64,000 nt of DNA. It comes from Pseudomonadales bacterium (GTDB taxonomy: Bacteria; Pseudomonadota; Gammaproteobacteria; Pseudomonadales; Azotimanducaceae). Location: contig JAEPOO010000001.1 in the NCBI GenBank assembly GCA_017642855.1, positions 2,333,469 to 2,397,468 of the forward strand, written 5' to 3'. The position numbers and the translations under genes are program-made. Below the pieces are notes generated by a model that was not told the origin of the DNA, ran no database searches, and worked only from the letters and a program-made list of their open reading frames with translations. Of the stretch, positions 1-9,460 are shown piece after piece. Position 1 is the first letter of the stretch, and every line of letters begins with the position of its first letter.

Positions 1-998
1 TCTGCACACTGCCTAAGACCTTCACTTCTGTCCGCAATAGACCTCAACTGTGTTGTCATCAGCGCAAGCGCATCATCGACCTCATGCAGTTGATCCTTGC
101 CTTCATTGTCTAACCAGACATCGAATCGAGTAGCGTCGATACTAAGAAACTTACTCCGTAATTTGTTTGTGGTTGCTTCATACTGGGTAATCAAATTAAT
201 CGTTACCGGATCGTCATTGCCAAGCAATGCCATCTCCGCACGAAGGTCACGGAGCAAGTCCAGAAACTGTGCACTTGATAATCGCTGACCGAAGAACTGG
301 CGGGCTGTCTCAGTAATCTGGTGAGCTTCATCCACGATAACGGCAGAGGCATGAGGTAAGAGCTTACGCACGTGATCATCTGTCTGGGAAAGATCCGCGA
401 ACAGGAGATGATGATTGACAACAATAAGGTCCGAATCCAAGGCCTTTTGTCGCGCACGATAGAGCGGGCACTGATCAAAATCCGGACATCGAGAGCCAAG
501 GCAGTTGTCCCGCGTACTCGTAATCAACGGCATGATGGCACCTGATTCCTCAAGATCAAGAAACTCATTCAAATCACCGGTGCGTGTCGTCGAAGACCAT
601 TGTCGAACATCGATCAACCTGGACTCGATCTGGCTCGAAAGCTGACTTGTCTTAAGATGACGCTGGAGTCTGTAGGGACACAGGTAATTCGTACGCCCCT
701 TTAGAAGGGCAACTCTTCGTTCGGGGAACAAAGGGGCCAGCAACGGAATATCTTTCAAAAAGAGTTGATCCTGAAGATGACGCGTCCCCGTTGAAACAAT
801 CACCTGTCCTTCGGTCAGAAGTGCAGGGACCAGGTAACTGAGTGTCTTACCGGTTCCTGTGCCGGCCTCAAACAAACCGATCGTCCCTTGATCAATAACA
901 GATGCAATATTTTCAGCGAGCTCAAGCTGACCTGACCTCAATTCGTAATCCGGCCACAATTCAGGTAGTTGTTCGAAGACTTCAGTTACGGGCCTCAT
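1..998 (-). CDS. ATP-dependent DNA helicase, YoaA/DinG (XPD-like) family, partial
   Basis: This is the N-terminal 332 or so residues of a superfamily 2 Fe-S helicase; the 3' end lies beyond base 1. The Walker A motif GTGTGKT is at residues 46-52 and the Walker B/DEAH box (VIVDEAH) is encoded near 320-345. Four cysteines between them (one in NYLCPY near residue 107, then CLGSRC and DQC near 170-182) match the 4Fe-4S cluster of YoaA/DinG/XPD, which unwind DNA 5' to 3' in repair. The ATG at 998 is chosen because GAAGG lies 8 bases upstream; an in-frame ATG at 1013 lacks a ribosome site. The gene is divergent from mobA with almost no gap. YoaA is likelier than DinG, but the C-terminus is not visible. 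Confidence 0.9.
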   Translation of the reverse strand, partial: MRPVTEVFEQLPELWPDYELRSGQLELAENIASVIDQGTIGLFEAGTGTGKTLSYLVPALLTEGQVIVSTGTRHLQDQLFLKDIPLLAPLFPERRVALLKGRTNYLCPYRLQRHLKTSQLSSQIESRLIDVRQWSSTTRTGDLNEFLDLEESGAIMPLITSTRDNCLGSRCPDFDQCPLYRARQKALDSDLIVVNHHLLFADLSQTDDHVRKLLPHASAVIVDEAHQITETARQFFGQRLSSAQFLDLLRDLRAEMALLGNDDPVTINLITQYEATTNKLRSKFLSIDATRFDVWLDNEGKDQLHEVDDALALMTTQLRSIADRSEGLRQCA

Positions 999-1015
999 GA
1001 GGTTAGCCTTCATCT

Positions 1016-1576
1016 ATGGACGCGATTGATAAAACAACCGCCATCGTACTGGCCGGTGGCAAGGGATCAAGAATGAATTACCAGGAGAAAGCCTGGTTAA
1101 TTCACAGAGACAAGCCACTGATCATGCACGTCTTGGATTGTATTACGTCTCAAGTCTCCAACACCCTGATTTCAAGGAACCAACTCGATGAGAGATACGA
1201 GTCACTACCGTATGCCTGTTTCAAAGACAGCGATAATCAGTTCGAGGGACCATTATCAGGCATCGTCGCCTGCTTACGAGGCGTAAAAACAGAGTACACG
1301 TTGGTGGTGCCCTGTGACGCCCCGAATTTGCCAGGAAATTTGGTGACAGGTCTGATGGAAGGTATTAAAGACTCAGATGTCTGCATCGCACAGGACTCTG
1401 AACGCGACCAGCCGCTTATTATGCTCGCAAGAACAGACGTCCTGGAAAGCATAAATCGCTATCTGTCGGAGGGACGAAGATCTGTGCACGGATGGCTGAA
1501 CCGCCATGACTTTGCCAGAGTTCGATTTCCAGAACACCAGCTACACAACATCAACGAGGTCGCTCAGCTAGAGTAG
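1016..1576 (+). CDS. mobA: Molybdenum cofactor guanylyltransferase MobA
   Basis: MobA transfers GMP from GTP to molybdopterin cofactor, giving the MGD form used by DMSO reductase-family enzymes in the cytoplasm. The nucleotidyltransferase signature LAGGKGSRM is at residues 12-20 with the conserved Lys25, and VPCDAPNLP near residue 100 carries the metal-binding Asp. The 186-residue length fits the family. The gene stands alone between the divergent helicase gene and a terminator at 1656-1682; no mobB or other cofactor gene is adjacent. The ribosome site is poor (GAGG some 13 bases upstream), so the start is slightly uncertain. Confidence 0.9.
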   Translation: MDAIDKTTAIVLAGGKGSRMNYQEKAWLIHRDKPLIMHVLDCITSQVSNTLISRNQLDERYESLPYACFKDSDNQFEGPLSGIVACLRGVKTEYTLVVPCDAPNLPGNLVTGLMEGIKDSDVCIAQDSERDQPLIMLARTDVLESINRYLSEGRRSVHGWLNRHDFARVRFPEHQLHNINEVAQLE

Positions 1577-1655
1577 TCCGACAACGGATTACTCGCCTAA
1601 GGAAGCGCATGGAGATGACGATTCATCTCCAGCCTTCGAAAAAGATCCAGCAACA

Positions 1656-1682
1656 AAAAGCCCTCCGCGAGGGAGGGCTTTT
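1656..1682. terminator. Bidirectional rho-independent terminator between convergent mobA and H1-like gene
   Basis: A perfect 11-bp inverted repeat (AAAAGCCCTCC / GGAGGGCTTTT) closes a loop of about 5 bases. Its A and T runs give a U-tract in both directions, so it can end mobA from the left and the histone-like gene from the right. Confidence 0.9.
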
Positions 1683-1690
1683 GAATCAGG

Positions 1691-2044
1691 TTACTTGCGC
1701 TTCCCGGCAGGCTTTTTCTTAGCCGCCTTCTTCTTGGCTGGCTTCTTCTTAGCTACCTTTTTCTTAGCCACCTTTTTCTTGGCTGGCTTCTTCTTAGCTA
1801 CCTTCTTCTTGGCAGGCTTTTTCTTAGCCGCCTTCTTCTTGGCTGGCTTCTTCTTAGCTACCTTCTTCTTGGCAGGCTTTTTCTTAGCAGCCGTTTTCTT
1901 GGCTGGCTTCTTCTTAGCCGCTTTTTTCTTGGCTGGTGCTTTCTTCTTAGCTGCTGGCTTTTTCTTCGCCGCTACTTTTTTCTTAGCAGGCTTTTTCTTT
2001 GCAGCTTTCTTCTTTGCAGGCTTTCTTTTGGCAACCACTTTCAT
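1691..2044 (-). CDS. Lysine/alanine-rich histone H1-like (AlgP-like) DNA-binding protein
   Basis: The 117-residue protein is almost entirely Lys, Ala, Pro and Val, built from degenerate repeats of the type PAKKKAAKKK and PAKKKVAKKK from residue 9 to the end. This composition is that of the C-terminal tail of eukaryotic H1, bacterial H1-like proteins and Pseudomonas AlgP, which bind DNA nonspecifically and compact the nucleoid. No globular domain is present. The DNA is correspondingly repetitive, with units of roughly 30 bp, so length variation between strains is likely. A good ribosome site (AGGAG) precedes the ATG. It is monocistronic, with a terminator immediately downstream. DNA binding is inferred from composition. 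Confidence 0.85.
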   Translation of the reverse strand: MKVVAKRKPAKKKAAKKKPAKKKVAAKKKPAAKKKAPAKKKAAKKKPAKKTAAKKKPAKKKVAKKKPAKKKAAKKKPAKKKVAKKKPAKKKVAKKKVAKKKPAKKKAAKKKPAGKRK

Positions 2045-2257
2045 CGCTCCTGTTGTACGTTGAAAAGTATCTAGTACTGCATGAGTGTAGGCTGTTTGAA
2101 CTTACTAAACTAAAAACAGTAAGCGCAGCAAAACCATGCGAATACGAAGCGAAGTTTAGAAAAAAAATTTTCAATTTGCACACTTTTTTTAAAGTAATTT
2201 CGAAACCTAATTCGATTTATTCAAACGCTTTTAGTGCGCAAAAAAGTTCGCCAAGTT
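2045..2257. other. AT-rich intergenic region upstream of the H1-like gene
   Basis: These 213 bases between adk and the histone-like gene contain several A or T runs, notably at 2160-2200. They must hold the promoter of the minus-strand H1-like gene, but no clear -35/-10 pair stands out, and no clear intrinsic terminator for adk is visible. No coding sequence is supported. Confidence 0.5.
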
Positions 2258-2929
<672 letters not shown>

Positions 2930-2945
2930 CTATATCCTCAGTTAA

Positions 2946-5159
2946 TCAGGTCTGCGAAATCGTTCGTTTCGCACTCATCACGTTTGGCAGTTGCTCAAAT
3001 CGCTCCAATGTCTGCAGCAATTTATTTAACTGCGATACTTCAATCACCATTTTCAGGCTGACCCGATTGTTCTGTTTATCTGTCTTTGTATCTACCGACA
3101 GAACATTGGTCTGCTCACGCATCAGTATTCCAGTAATATCATGCAGCAATCCGAAACGGTCGTAGGCCACGACTTCGATGTTCACCGGGAAGGTTGCTTC
3201 CATCGCCTCCGTCCATTCGAGACGCATTAAACGACCATAGACGTCGGCGCGAAGCGCCTGCAAACAGTCTTGCCGATGCACATGAACCAAATCATTGTCA
3301 TCGGCGACGCCCACAATAAGATCACCAGGGACTGGCTGACAACATTCGGCCATCGTGCAACTCAAGTCGCCCTGGCCCTTAATAAGAGATGCTTCACCGT
3401 CGCCTTCGTCAATGGCGAGATTGAGCTGATGCTCTGCCACATCCAGGTGAACAAGATCAGCAGCTTCTTCGACAACTTCATAGGGAGAAAGGTTGCCAAC
3501 CGCTATGGCGTAAAAGAGATCATTCGCGGACTCGTAGCCAACACGATCCACCAGGATCGAAAAATCGAGATTCTCGACACCCAAATAACTGAGCTCTTCC
3601 ACAAGCACTTTCTTGCCTTCATCCACGTTCTTTTCGCGTTCTCGTCTCGCGAACCAACCCTGGATTTTTGCTCTGGCTCTTGATGTCGCCACGTAGCCCA
3701 AGTGCGCGTGCAACCATTCACGGCGAGGCTCCGCTTCGTCACCGACGATGATCTCGATTCTGTCGCCGGAATTGAGTTCCGTATTGAGGGGAACGACTCG
3801 GCCGTTCAGTTTTGCTCCACGACATTTGTGGCCGATCTCAGTGTGAACCCGGTAAGCAAAATCGACCGGCGTCGCACCTGGTGTCATATCGATCACATCG
3901 CCTTCAGGCGTGAACACATAAATACGATCGATGGACATCTCAGAAGCAATATCAAGCTCTGTCTCTTCCTCTTCCTGACCGTCGATGATCGTTCGAAGCC
4001 ACGCAAGTCTCTGCTCGTAGGATTCAGAGCCTTTCTTATGATCACCGTCCTTGTACTGCCAGTGAGAACAAACACCGAACTCCGCTTCTTCATGCATGTC
4101 TTCTGTACGAATCTGAATCTCAAGCACCTTACCATCCGGGCCAATCACCGCGGTATGCAGCGACTGATAGCCGTTCTCCTTGGGGTTTGCGATGTAATCA
4201 TCGAACTCGTGGGGAATACTTCGCCAGAGATTGTGAACTACGCCCAGAACCCGGTAACAATCATCAGCATGATTGACCAGAATTCGCACCGCCCGTACGT
4301 CATACACTTCGGAAAATGGGATTCCCTTGCGACGCATCTTTCGCCAGATGCTGTAGATATGTTTTGGCCGTCCAGAGACATTAGCTTCCATTCCAAACTG
4401 CCGTAACCGGCGATTGATCTCATTGACGACATCAGCAATATAGTCCTGTCGTGCGGTCCTCTTTTCATCCAGCAGATTGGCAATCCGCTTATATGGCAGT
4501 GGCTCACGGATGCGAAACGCCAGATCTTCCAATTCCCATTTAAGGTGACCAATACCCAGGCGGTGCGCAAGCGGCGCATAAATCTCGACCACTTCGCGCG
4601 CCAGTTTTAAACCCTTGGGACTGCCATTTTTGGCAGCGTTTCGAATGGCACAGGTGCGTTCAGCCAGCTTGAGCAAGGCGACCCGTACGTCGTCTACCAG
4701 CGATACCAGCATCCTGCGGGCCTGTTCCATCTGATCTGAGCGTTCGCCCAGCACCTTCTTGCGTGCCCCGAACTGAATATCACTGATCGCCGCCATCTTA
4801 AGCGCGCCTTCAATGAGTTTGGCAACTTCCTCGCCATACTGTTTTCGAACATGATTGATGGTCAGCTGATTTTCACGCACCGCGCGATAGATGATGGCGG
4901 CTACGAGTGCGTCTTCGTCAACGCGCAGTTCGTTGAGAATCTGCGCCATTTCAAGACCGGTTCGAAAACTGCTGTGACCTTCTGCCCAGATTGTACTGGT
5001 GTCAATGGCTTTTTCTTCCGCCTGTTCAGAGAGTTCACAGACTTCACGAAGCCGAGCGAGGTTAATTTCAGGGCGGACGTCGCCAATCTTGCAAAGCCAC
5101 ATCTCGATGTTGACTGAACCATCAACCAGCAGTGGTTGTTCTTGTCTGACCTTAACCAT
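2946..5159 (-). CDS. relA: GTP pyrophosphokinase RelA, (p)ppGpp synthetase I
   Basis: RelA is the ribosome-associated synthetase of the stringent response, making (p)ppGpp from ATP and GTP/GDP when uncharged tRNA accumulates. The 737 residues show a pseudo-hydrolase domain (the HD motif and following EDT of active SpoT are replaced: HSSFRTGLEMAQIL, AAIIYRAVRE), a synthetase domain with the YQSLHTAV motif near 330, a TGS domain (VYVFTPEGDVIDMTPGATPVDF), a conserved-cysteine region (CTMAECCQPVPGD) and a C-terminal ACT domain (VVAYDRFGLLHDITGIL). The inactive HD region marks it as RelA rather than bifunctional SpoT. It follows rlmD by 40 bases, as in Pseudomonas. Confidence 0.96.
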   Translation of the reverse strand: MVKVRQEQPLLVDGSVNIEMWLCKIGDVRPEINLARLREVCELSEQAEEKAIDTSTIWAEGHSSFRTGLEMAQILNELRVDEDALVAAIIYRAVRENQLTINHVRKQYGEEVAKLIEGALKMAAISDIQFGARKKVLGERSDQMEQARRMLVSLVDDVRVALLKLAERTCAIRNAAKNGSPKGLKLAREVVEIYAPLAHRLGIGHLKWELEDLAFRIREPLPYKRIANLLDEKRTARQDYIADVVNEINRRLRQFGMEANVSGRPKHIYSIWRKMRRKGIPFSEVYDVRAVRILVNHADDCYRVLGVVHNLWRSIPHEFDDYIANPKENGYQSLHTAVIGPDGKVLEIQIRTEDMHEEAEFGVCSHWQYKDGDHKKGSESYEQRLAWLRTIIDGQEEEETELDIASEMSIDRIYVFTPEGDVIDMTPGATPVDFAYRVHTEIGHKCRGAKLNGRVVPLNTELNSGDRIEIIVGDEAEPRREWLHAHLGYVATSRARAKIQGWFARREREKNVDEGKKVLVEELSYLGVENLDFSILVDRVGYESANDLFYAIAVGNLSPYEVVEEAADLVHLDVAEHQLNLAIDEGDGEASLIKGQGDLSCTMAECCQPVPGDLIVGVADDNDLVHVHRQDCLQALRADVYGRLMRLEWTEAMEATFPVNIEVVAYDRFGLLHDITGILMREQTNVLSVDTKTDKQNNRVSLKMVIEVSQLNKLLQTLERFEQLPNVMSAKRTISQT

Positions 5160-5199
5160 GAAATTCTAGAGTGTGACCTATACCACCGTTAAAGGGGGT

Positions 5200-6504
5200 C
5201 TATATGCGCTTGTCTTCTCGGACGAGGAGCGCGACGGATTCTACATGGGTTGTGTGGGGGAACATATTTATTACTCCTGCGGAGCGGAGCGAAAATCCAT
5301 TTTCAACCAGCAATTTCGCGTCTCGAGCCAGCGTCTCTGGGTTGCAGGACACGTACACTACCCTCTCGATATCGCTACTGGCAAGTTTTTTGACCAGTCT
5401 TTCTGCACCACTTCTGGGCGGATCAAGCAGCACCTTATTTACACCCTCTAAGCCTTTGATTTCGAGGCTTTCTGCATGCAAATCAAGAACCTGAAAATCC
5501 ACATTGCTGATATGGTTATCTAATCCATTCTGCCGTGCTCGAGTAATACTCGATTCAGATTGCTCAGCACCAATCACACGGCCTGCGTATCGCGCCACGG
5601 CCAGAGAGAAATTGCCAATGCCACAAAAGGCATCAAAAACACAATCTGCCGAGTCCAGGGCCAACAGCTCCAACGCTCGATTGACCATTTGACGGTTAAT
5701 TTCCAGGTTCACCTGGGTAAAGTCCTGCGGCGAAAACCCAAAGCGCAGATCATGATCCGGCAGCGAGTAATACAGCGTGAGTTCCCCTGACTCCGGGAAA
5801 ATTCTGTGAGTTGAATCCAGTCCGCCCGGTTGCAGGAGGATTTGTAACCCATGTTCCGCCCCAAAGGCACATAAGCACTCGATGTCGTCCTCGCTCAAAT
5901 CTTCTAGATGACGAAAAATGAGTGCTATCTCTTTATCACCCGAGGCAAGTTCAATTTGGGGAATTTTGTCGGAAACAGACAACTGCTCTACCAGTTTCCC
6001 AATCGACGGCAGCAATTTTCCAATGGGTTCAATCAGGATCGGACAGCCTGCGTTCTCTGCGATGTAAGGTTTCAGCTTCTCGCGAAAACCAACCAGGACC
6101 TTCCCCTTCTTCTCGACGAACTTCACGCCGAGTCTCGCCTTAGTTCTGTATTGCTGACCCTCACCTGTAATTGGCGGTAGCCATTCATCCGGCGAAATTG
6201 GTGCGAGGCAGGCACGAAGGAAAGATTCCTTCAGTGTTAGCTGATAGTCAGGACTGACATGCTGAAAGCTGCAGCCGCCACAAAATGCTGCAGCACGACA
6301 CGCTGGTTCTACCCTTTCAGGAGAGGGATGACGTATCTCCTGCGGACGCAGATACAATTTCTTTCTTTGTCGTGAAAAGGGTAATCCAACAATCTCTTCA
6401 CCGGGAAGCGCTCCGGTCACCGCATATCGACGATCGGCGGTGTAGCCGTAGCCGTCGACTCTGACGTCATCAACCTGAACAACTATCGGTTCCTTTCTTT
6501 TCAT
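5200..6504 (-). CDS. rlmD: 23S rRNA (uracil-1939-C5)-methyltransferase RlmD
   Basis: RlmD (RumA) methylates U1939 of 23S rRNA using S-adenosylmethionine. An N-terminal TRAM-like domain (residues 1-60) precedes a 4Fe-4S motif (CRAAAFCGGCSFQH, about 68-81) and the Rossmann methyltransferase domain (VFDAFCGIGNFSLAVARYA near 290). The catalytic motifs are DPPRSGAE and VYVSCNPETLARD, whose Cys is the nucleophile. The 434-residue length is normal. It lies between cysM and relA, the same order as in Pseudomonas. Confidence 0.96.
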   Translation of the reverse strand: MKRKEPIVVQVDDVRVDGYGYTADRRYAVTGALPGEEIVGLPFSRQRKKLYLRPQEIRHPSPERVEPACRAAAFCGGCSFQHVSPDYQLTLKESFLRACLAPISPDEWLPPITGEGQQYRTKARLGVKFVEKKGKVLVGFREKLKPYIAENAGCPILIEPIGKLLPSIGKLVEQLSVSDKIPQIELASGDKEIALIFRHLEDLSEDDIECLCAFGAEHGLQILLQPGGLDSTHRIFPESGELTLYYSLPDHDLRFGFSPQDFTQVNLEINRQMVNRALELLALDSADCVFDAFCGIGNFSLAVARYAGRVIGAEQSESSITRARQNGLDNHISNVDFQVLDLHAESLEIKGLEGVNKVLLDPPRSGAERLVKKLASSDIERVVYVSCNPETLARDAKLLVENGFSLRSAGVINMFPHTTHVESVALLVREDKRI

Positions 6505-6521
6505 GGTGAATCCGTGGACTC

Positions 6522-7430
6522 TCAGCCGCTACTAAACACTCCGGTCGATAGATAACGATCACCTCTATCACAGACGATGGCGACGATAGTTGCATTCTCC
6601 ACCTGCTCGCTCAGCATCATTGCACCAGCAATGGAACCACCAGAAGAAACACCACAAAAGATGCCTTCTTCTGTCGCAAGGCGGCGCATCATACCTTCCG
6701 CGATAGATTGTTCGACATCTAAGACACGGTCGACGTCGTCTGACTTATAGATTTTTGGCAGGTAAGCTTCAGGCCAACGTCGAATACCAGGAATTTGCGA
6801 GCCTTCAACTGGCTGCAAACCAACAATCTCGATCTCAGGGTTCACTTCTTTAAAGTATCTCGAACAACCCATGATGGTTCCCGTCGTGCCCATTGAACTG
6901 ACAAAGTGCGTAATGTCCCCGTTTGTCTGACGATAGATTTCAGGTGCAGTTCCTTCATAGTGCGCCATCGGATTGTCGGAGTTTGCAAATTGATCAAGCA
7001 CAAGGCCTTTGCCCTGAGCCTGCATCTGTTCAGCCAGATCCCTGGCGCCTTCCATACCTTCTTGTTGCGTCACCATCACAAGCTCCGCGCCATAAGCAGC
7101 CATGGCACTTTTGCGCTCTTCACTCATATGAGCAGGCATGATCAGCACCATGCGGTAACCTTTTATCGCGGCCGCCATCGCAAGCGCGATACCCGTGTTG
7201 CCACTGGTCGCCTCGATCAGCGTATCGCCGGGTTTGATGTCGCCGCGCTGTTCCGCCCGCTGAATCATGCTCATCGCTGGTCGATCTTTAACCGACCCGG
7301 CAGGGTTGTTTCCCTCCAGCTTCGCCAGAATGGTATTGCTGGTATTACCCGGGATGCGCTGAAGCCTGACAAGAGGCGTCTCGCCGATGCAATCTTCAAT
7401 AGTTGGATAGTCAGCCATTTCGTGTGACAA
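6522..7430 (-). CDS. cysM: Cysteine synthase B (O-acetylserine sulfhydrylase)
   Basis: CysM is a PLP enzyme that makes cysteine (or S-sulfocysteine) from O-acetylserine. The PLP lysine is Lys48 in NPAGSVKDRP, the phosphate-binding loop is GTTGTIMG, and EATSGNTGIALA binds substrate. The N-terminus could equally begin at the ATG at 7418 (MADYPTIEDC), which better matches the family; the upstream ATG adds four residues. The C-terminus (GDRYLSTGVFS) is CysM-like. It is divergent from the BarA-like gene and 17 bases ahead of rlmD. Confidence 0.95.
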   Translation of the reverse strand: MSHEMADYPTIEDCIGETPLVRLQRIPGNTSNTILAKLEGNNPAGSVKDRPAMSMIQRAEQRGDIKPGDTLIEATSGNTGIALAMAAAIKGYRMVLIMPAHMSEERKSAMAAYGAELVMVTQQEGMEGARDLAEQMQAQGKGLVLDQFANSDNPMAHYEGTAPEIYRQTNGDITHFVSSMGTTGTIMGCSRYFKEVNPEIEIVGLQPVEGSQIPGIRRWPEAYLPKIYKSDDVDRVLDVEQSIAEGMMRRLATEEGIFCGVSSGGSIAGAMMLSEQVENATIVAIVCDRGDRYLSTGVFSSG

Positions 7431-7459
7431 CCTGGTGATGTATTCCTGAGAGAGACGCC

Positions 7460-7490
7460 ATAATAGGAGAAGTCTGGCCTTTCTTATAAT
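7460..7490. promoter_or_regulatory. Candidate divergent -10 elements between cysM and the BarA-like gene
   Basis: A perfect TATAAT on the plus strand at 7485-7490 would start transcription near 7497, about 40 bases before the BarA-like ATG. On the minus strand TATTAT (complement of 7460-7465) is suitably placed for cysM. Neither has a convincing -35 hexamer, so these are suggestions only. Confidence 0.35.
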
Positions 7491-7535
7491 ATCAGGAATG
7501 TCTATCCAAATTCATTCGTGTCATAAGTTCCAGCG

Positions 7536-9452
7536 ATGTCAGCACTAGATTGGCCAGCGTTTGTACTACTCCTGTTGGTGGCTGTGCCACTGGCCATCTA
7601 CGGGTTTTGTTTTATCTCCAGAAGCAGCCTAGAGAAAGCGATTAGTCGACTGATTTCCGGACAACAACTTTCGCCGGATGATCCCCTGCTGAGGGCCATT
7701 GAATTCCAAGCCCGAAGAAACGAATTACGCGCAGCAACAGAATTAGCGGAGCTACAAGATCAGATGTCACGCCGCGAGCAAGAGATGACGGACTATCATT
7801 CTGAGCTGCAGGACGAAGCGCTGCGTCTGGAGACGCTTCAGGCCCAGCTTGAAGACGAAAGCAGATACCAGAGTGTCCTGAGGATTTGCACTCAGTCTCT
7901 TGCCAGGGACTATGTTGCCGCCGTCAACGAGGGGAAACACGATGAGGCAACACAATTCGCAACACATCTGACCGCGCTGCTTCGCGCACCTTACTCTGTT
8001 AGTGAAATCGGCAGTTTCGCGCTACTCGAATTGATCGATGAGGTATTGATCAGACTTGCACCCATCGCCCGCCATCAACACTGTGAGTTCCTGGTGGTTC
8101 CACTGGACGCCGGATTGTCGAACGTCGAAATCAACGCACCCAGATTTCAGGACATTTTGTTTCATCTGCTTGTCCACCATTTGGCTAACCCTTTACCCGG
8201 CAAGGTAGGACTGGAATTTTCCATCTCAGAAAATCATGTGGACCTGTCATTTGTCATCGACTCAGATTCGGACGTTTCGTTTGATCCGGTAATCAGTATT
8301 GAACTGGATGAAGCACTCACCGACAACGATGCTTGGTACCGGAACAACTGCCTTCAGTTTCCTGTTCGACCTCATCCTGGCGCCTTTGCAAGCGATAGTG
8401 GGTTACGTGCACTCGTCGTTGCTGACTCTGAACTGGAAAGAAGAAGCATCACAGGAAGACTGTCCCAACTCGGTTTGGAAGCTACAACGGACTTTAACTC
8501 GGGTATCGTCGATGTGTGTGTCGTCGCGGATGAAACCAGTGAATCATTTCGCGCACTCAACCCCTACTTATCGGAAAGTACCTATGTGCTTTTGCTGGGT
8601 AATCGAACCATCCACCATGATCCACTTTGGATTCAGGTAGGAGACCCCGTGACCCAGGATGCGTTGAAGGTTCTCATTCAAGATATCTCTAACGTCCGCG
8701 ACGAAACCGCCCATAAACAAATACTCGCCGTAGACGACAGTCAGGCGAATATTCAATTACTGGAAATGCAGCTCACAGAACTGGGGCACAGTGTCACCGT
8801 CGCGAGATCAGGAACGGAAGCATTAGCGCAAGTTGAGAAGAACAACTTTGACCTGGTGTTTATGGACATCCAGATGCCCGACATGAATGGCGCCGATGCA
8901 ACCCGCCAGATCCGAATCTTCAATCAGAAGCTTCCGATCATTGGTCTCACCGCGCACGCTACGGCTCTGGAAAGGGATGAATACAACGCAGCTGGTATCG
9001 ACGATGTACTGATCAAACCAGTACGAATGGAAAACCTTAAGTCGATCATTCACCGGACAGAAAAAGCAAGCGCCAGACCACCCTTGCCAGCTGCAGCAAA
9101 CAACCGCCTGCCCATCTTTGACCTGGATCTTTCGCTTGCGAACGCAAACCAGCGAATCGAACTCGCTGCAGAATTACTGGATCTACTCATCGCGGGTCTG
9201 CCAGAAGATCAGAAAGGAGTTAACGACGTTGCCGGTGACTACACGGCACTTCGCAAAAACGTGCACAAGTTGCACGGCGCCGTCCGCTATTGCGGCGTCC
9301 CGAGACTGAACCGCGCGATCGAAAAACTAGAGACTGCCCTGAAGCAAGATGACGCTCATCAGGTTCCGCTGCTGCTGAATCTACTGAACGGAGAGATCGC
9401 AGCGCTCATCGCCTGGCGGCGAAAGAATCCCGACGTTTTGCAGTCGCCTTAG
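7536..9452 (+). CDS. Degenerate BarA/GacS-like protein: pseudokinase with receiver and HPt domains
   Basis: The protein occupies the barA/gacS position next to cysM-rlmD-relA. Residues 8-29 form one membrane segment, followed by a coiled coil (about 60-115). No periplasmic sensor, second membrane segment or HAMP domain is seen. The region aligning with the kinase (about 115-260) lacks the H-box (no His-Glu-Leu-Arg), the N-box Asn is replaced (HLLVHHLANPL), and the G1/G2 glycine motifs are absent. A pseudo-receiver (about 285-385) follows, then an intact receiver (about 400-520; FMDIQMPDMNG with Asp444) and an intact HPt domain (VHKLHGAVRYCGVPRL, His577) closely matching BarA. At 638 residues it is about 280 shorter than BarA. 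It probably relays or removes phosphate rather than autophosphorylating; partner presumably a GacA/UvrY homologue elsewhere. Confidence 0.8.
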   Translation: MSALDWPAFVLLLLVAVPLAIYGFCFISRSSLEKAISRLISGQQLSPDDPLLRAIEFQARRNELRAATELAELQDQMSRREQEMTDYHSELQDEALRLETLQAQLEDESRYQSVLRICTQSLARDYVAAVNEGKHDEATQFATHLTALLRAPYSVSEIGSFALLELIDEVLIRLAPIARHQHCEFLVVPLDAGLSNVEINAPRFQDILFHLLVHHLANPLPGKVGLEFSISENHVDLSFVIDSDSDVSFDPVISIELDEALTDNDAWYRNNCLQFPVRPHPGAFASDSGLRALVVADSELERRSITGRLSQLGLEATTDFNSGIVDVCVVADETSESFRALNPYLSESTYVLLLGNRTIHHDPLWIQVGDPVTQDALKVLIQDISNVRDETAHKQILAVDDSQANIQLLEMQLTELGHSVTVARSGTEALAQVEKNNFDLVFMDIQMPDMNGADATRQIRIFNQKLPIIGLTAHATALERDEYNAAGIDDVLIKPVRMENLKSIIHRTEKASARPPLPAAANNRLPIFDLDLSLANANQRIELAAELLDLLIAGLPEDQKGVNDVAGDYTALRKNVHKLHGAVRYCGVPRLNRAIEKLETALKQDDAHQVPLLLNLLNGEIAALIAWRRKNPDVLQSP

Positions 9453-9460
9453 CAACGTTT

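Noticed and set aside
1695..2063. Plus-strand frame of 122 codons rich in Phe, Ala and Leu
   Set aside because: It is the antisense of the Lys-rich H1-like gene, whose codon pattern leaves the opposite strand open.
2160..2240. Replication origin or phage attachment site in the AT-rich tract
   Set aside because: No DnaA box cluster, integrase gene, tRNA or direct repeats were seen nearby.
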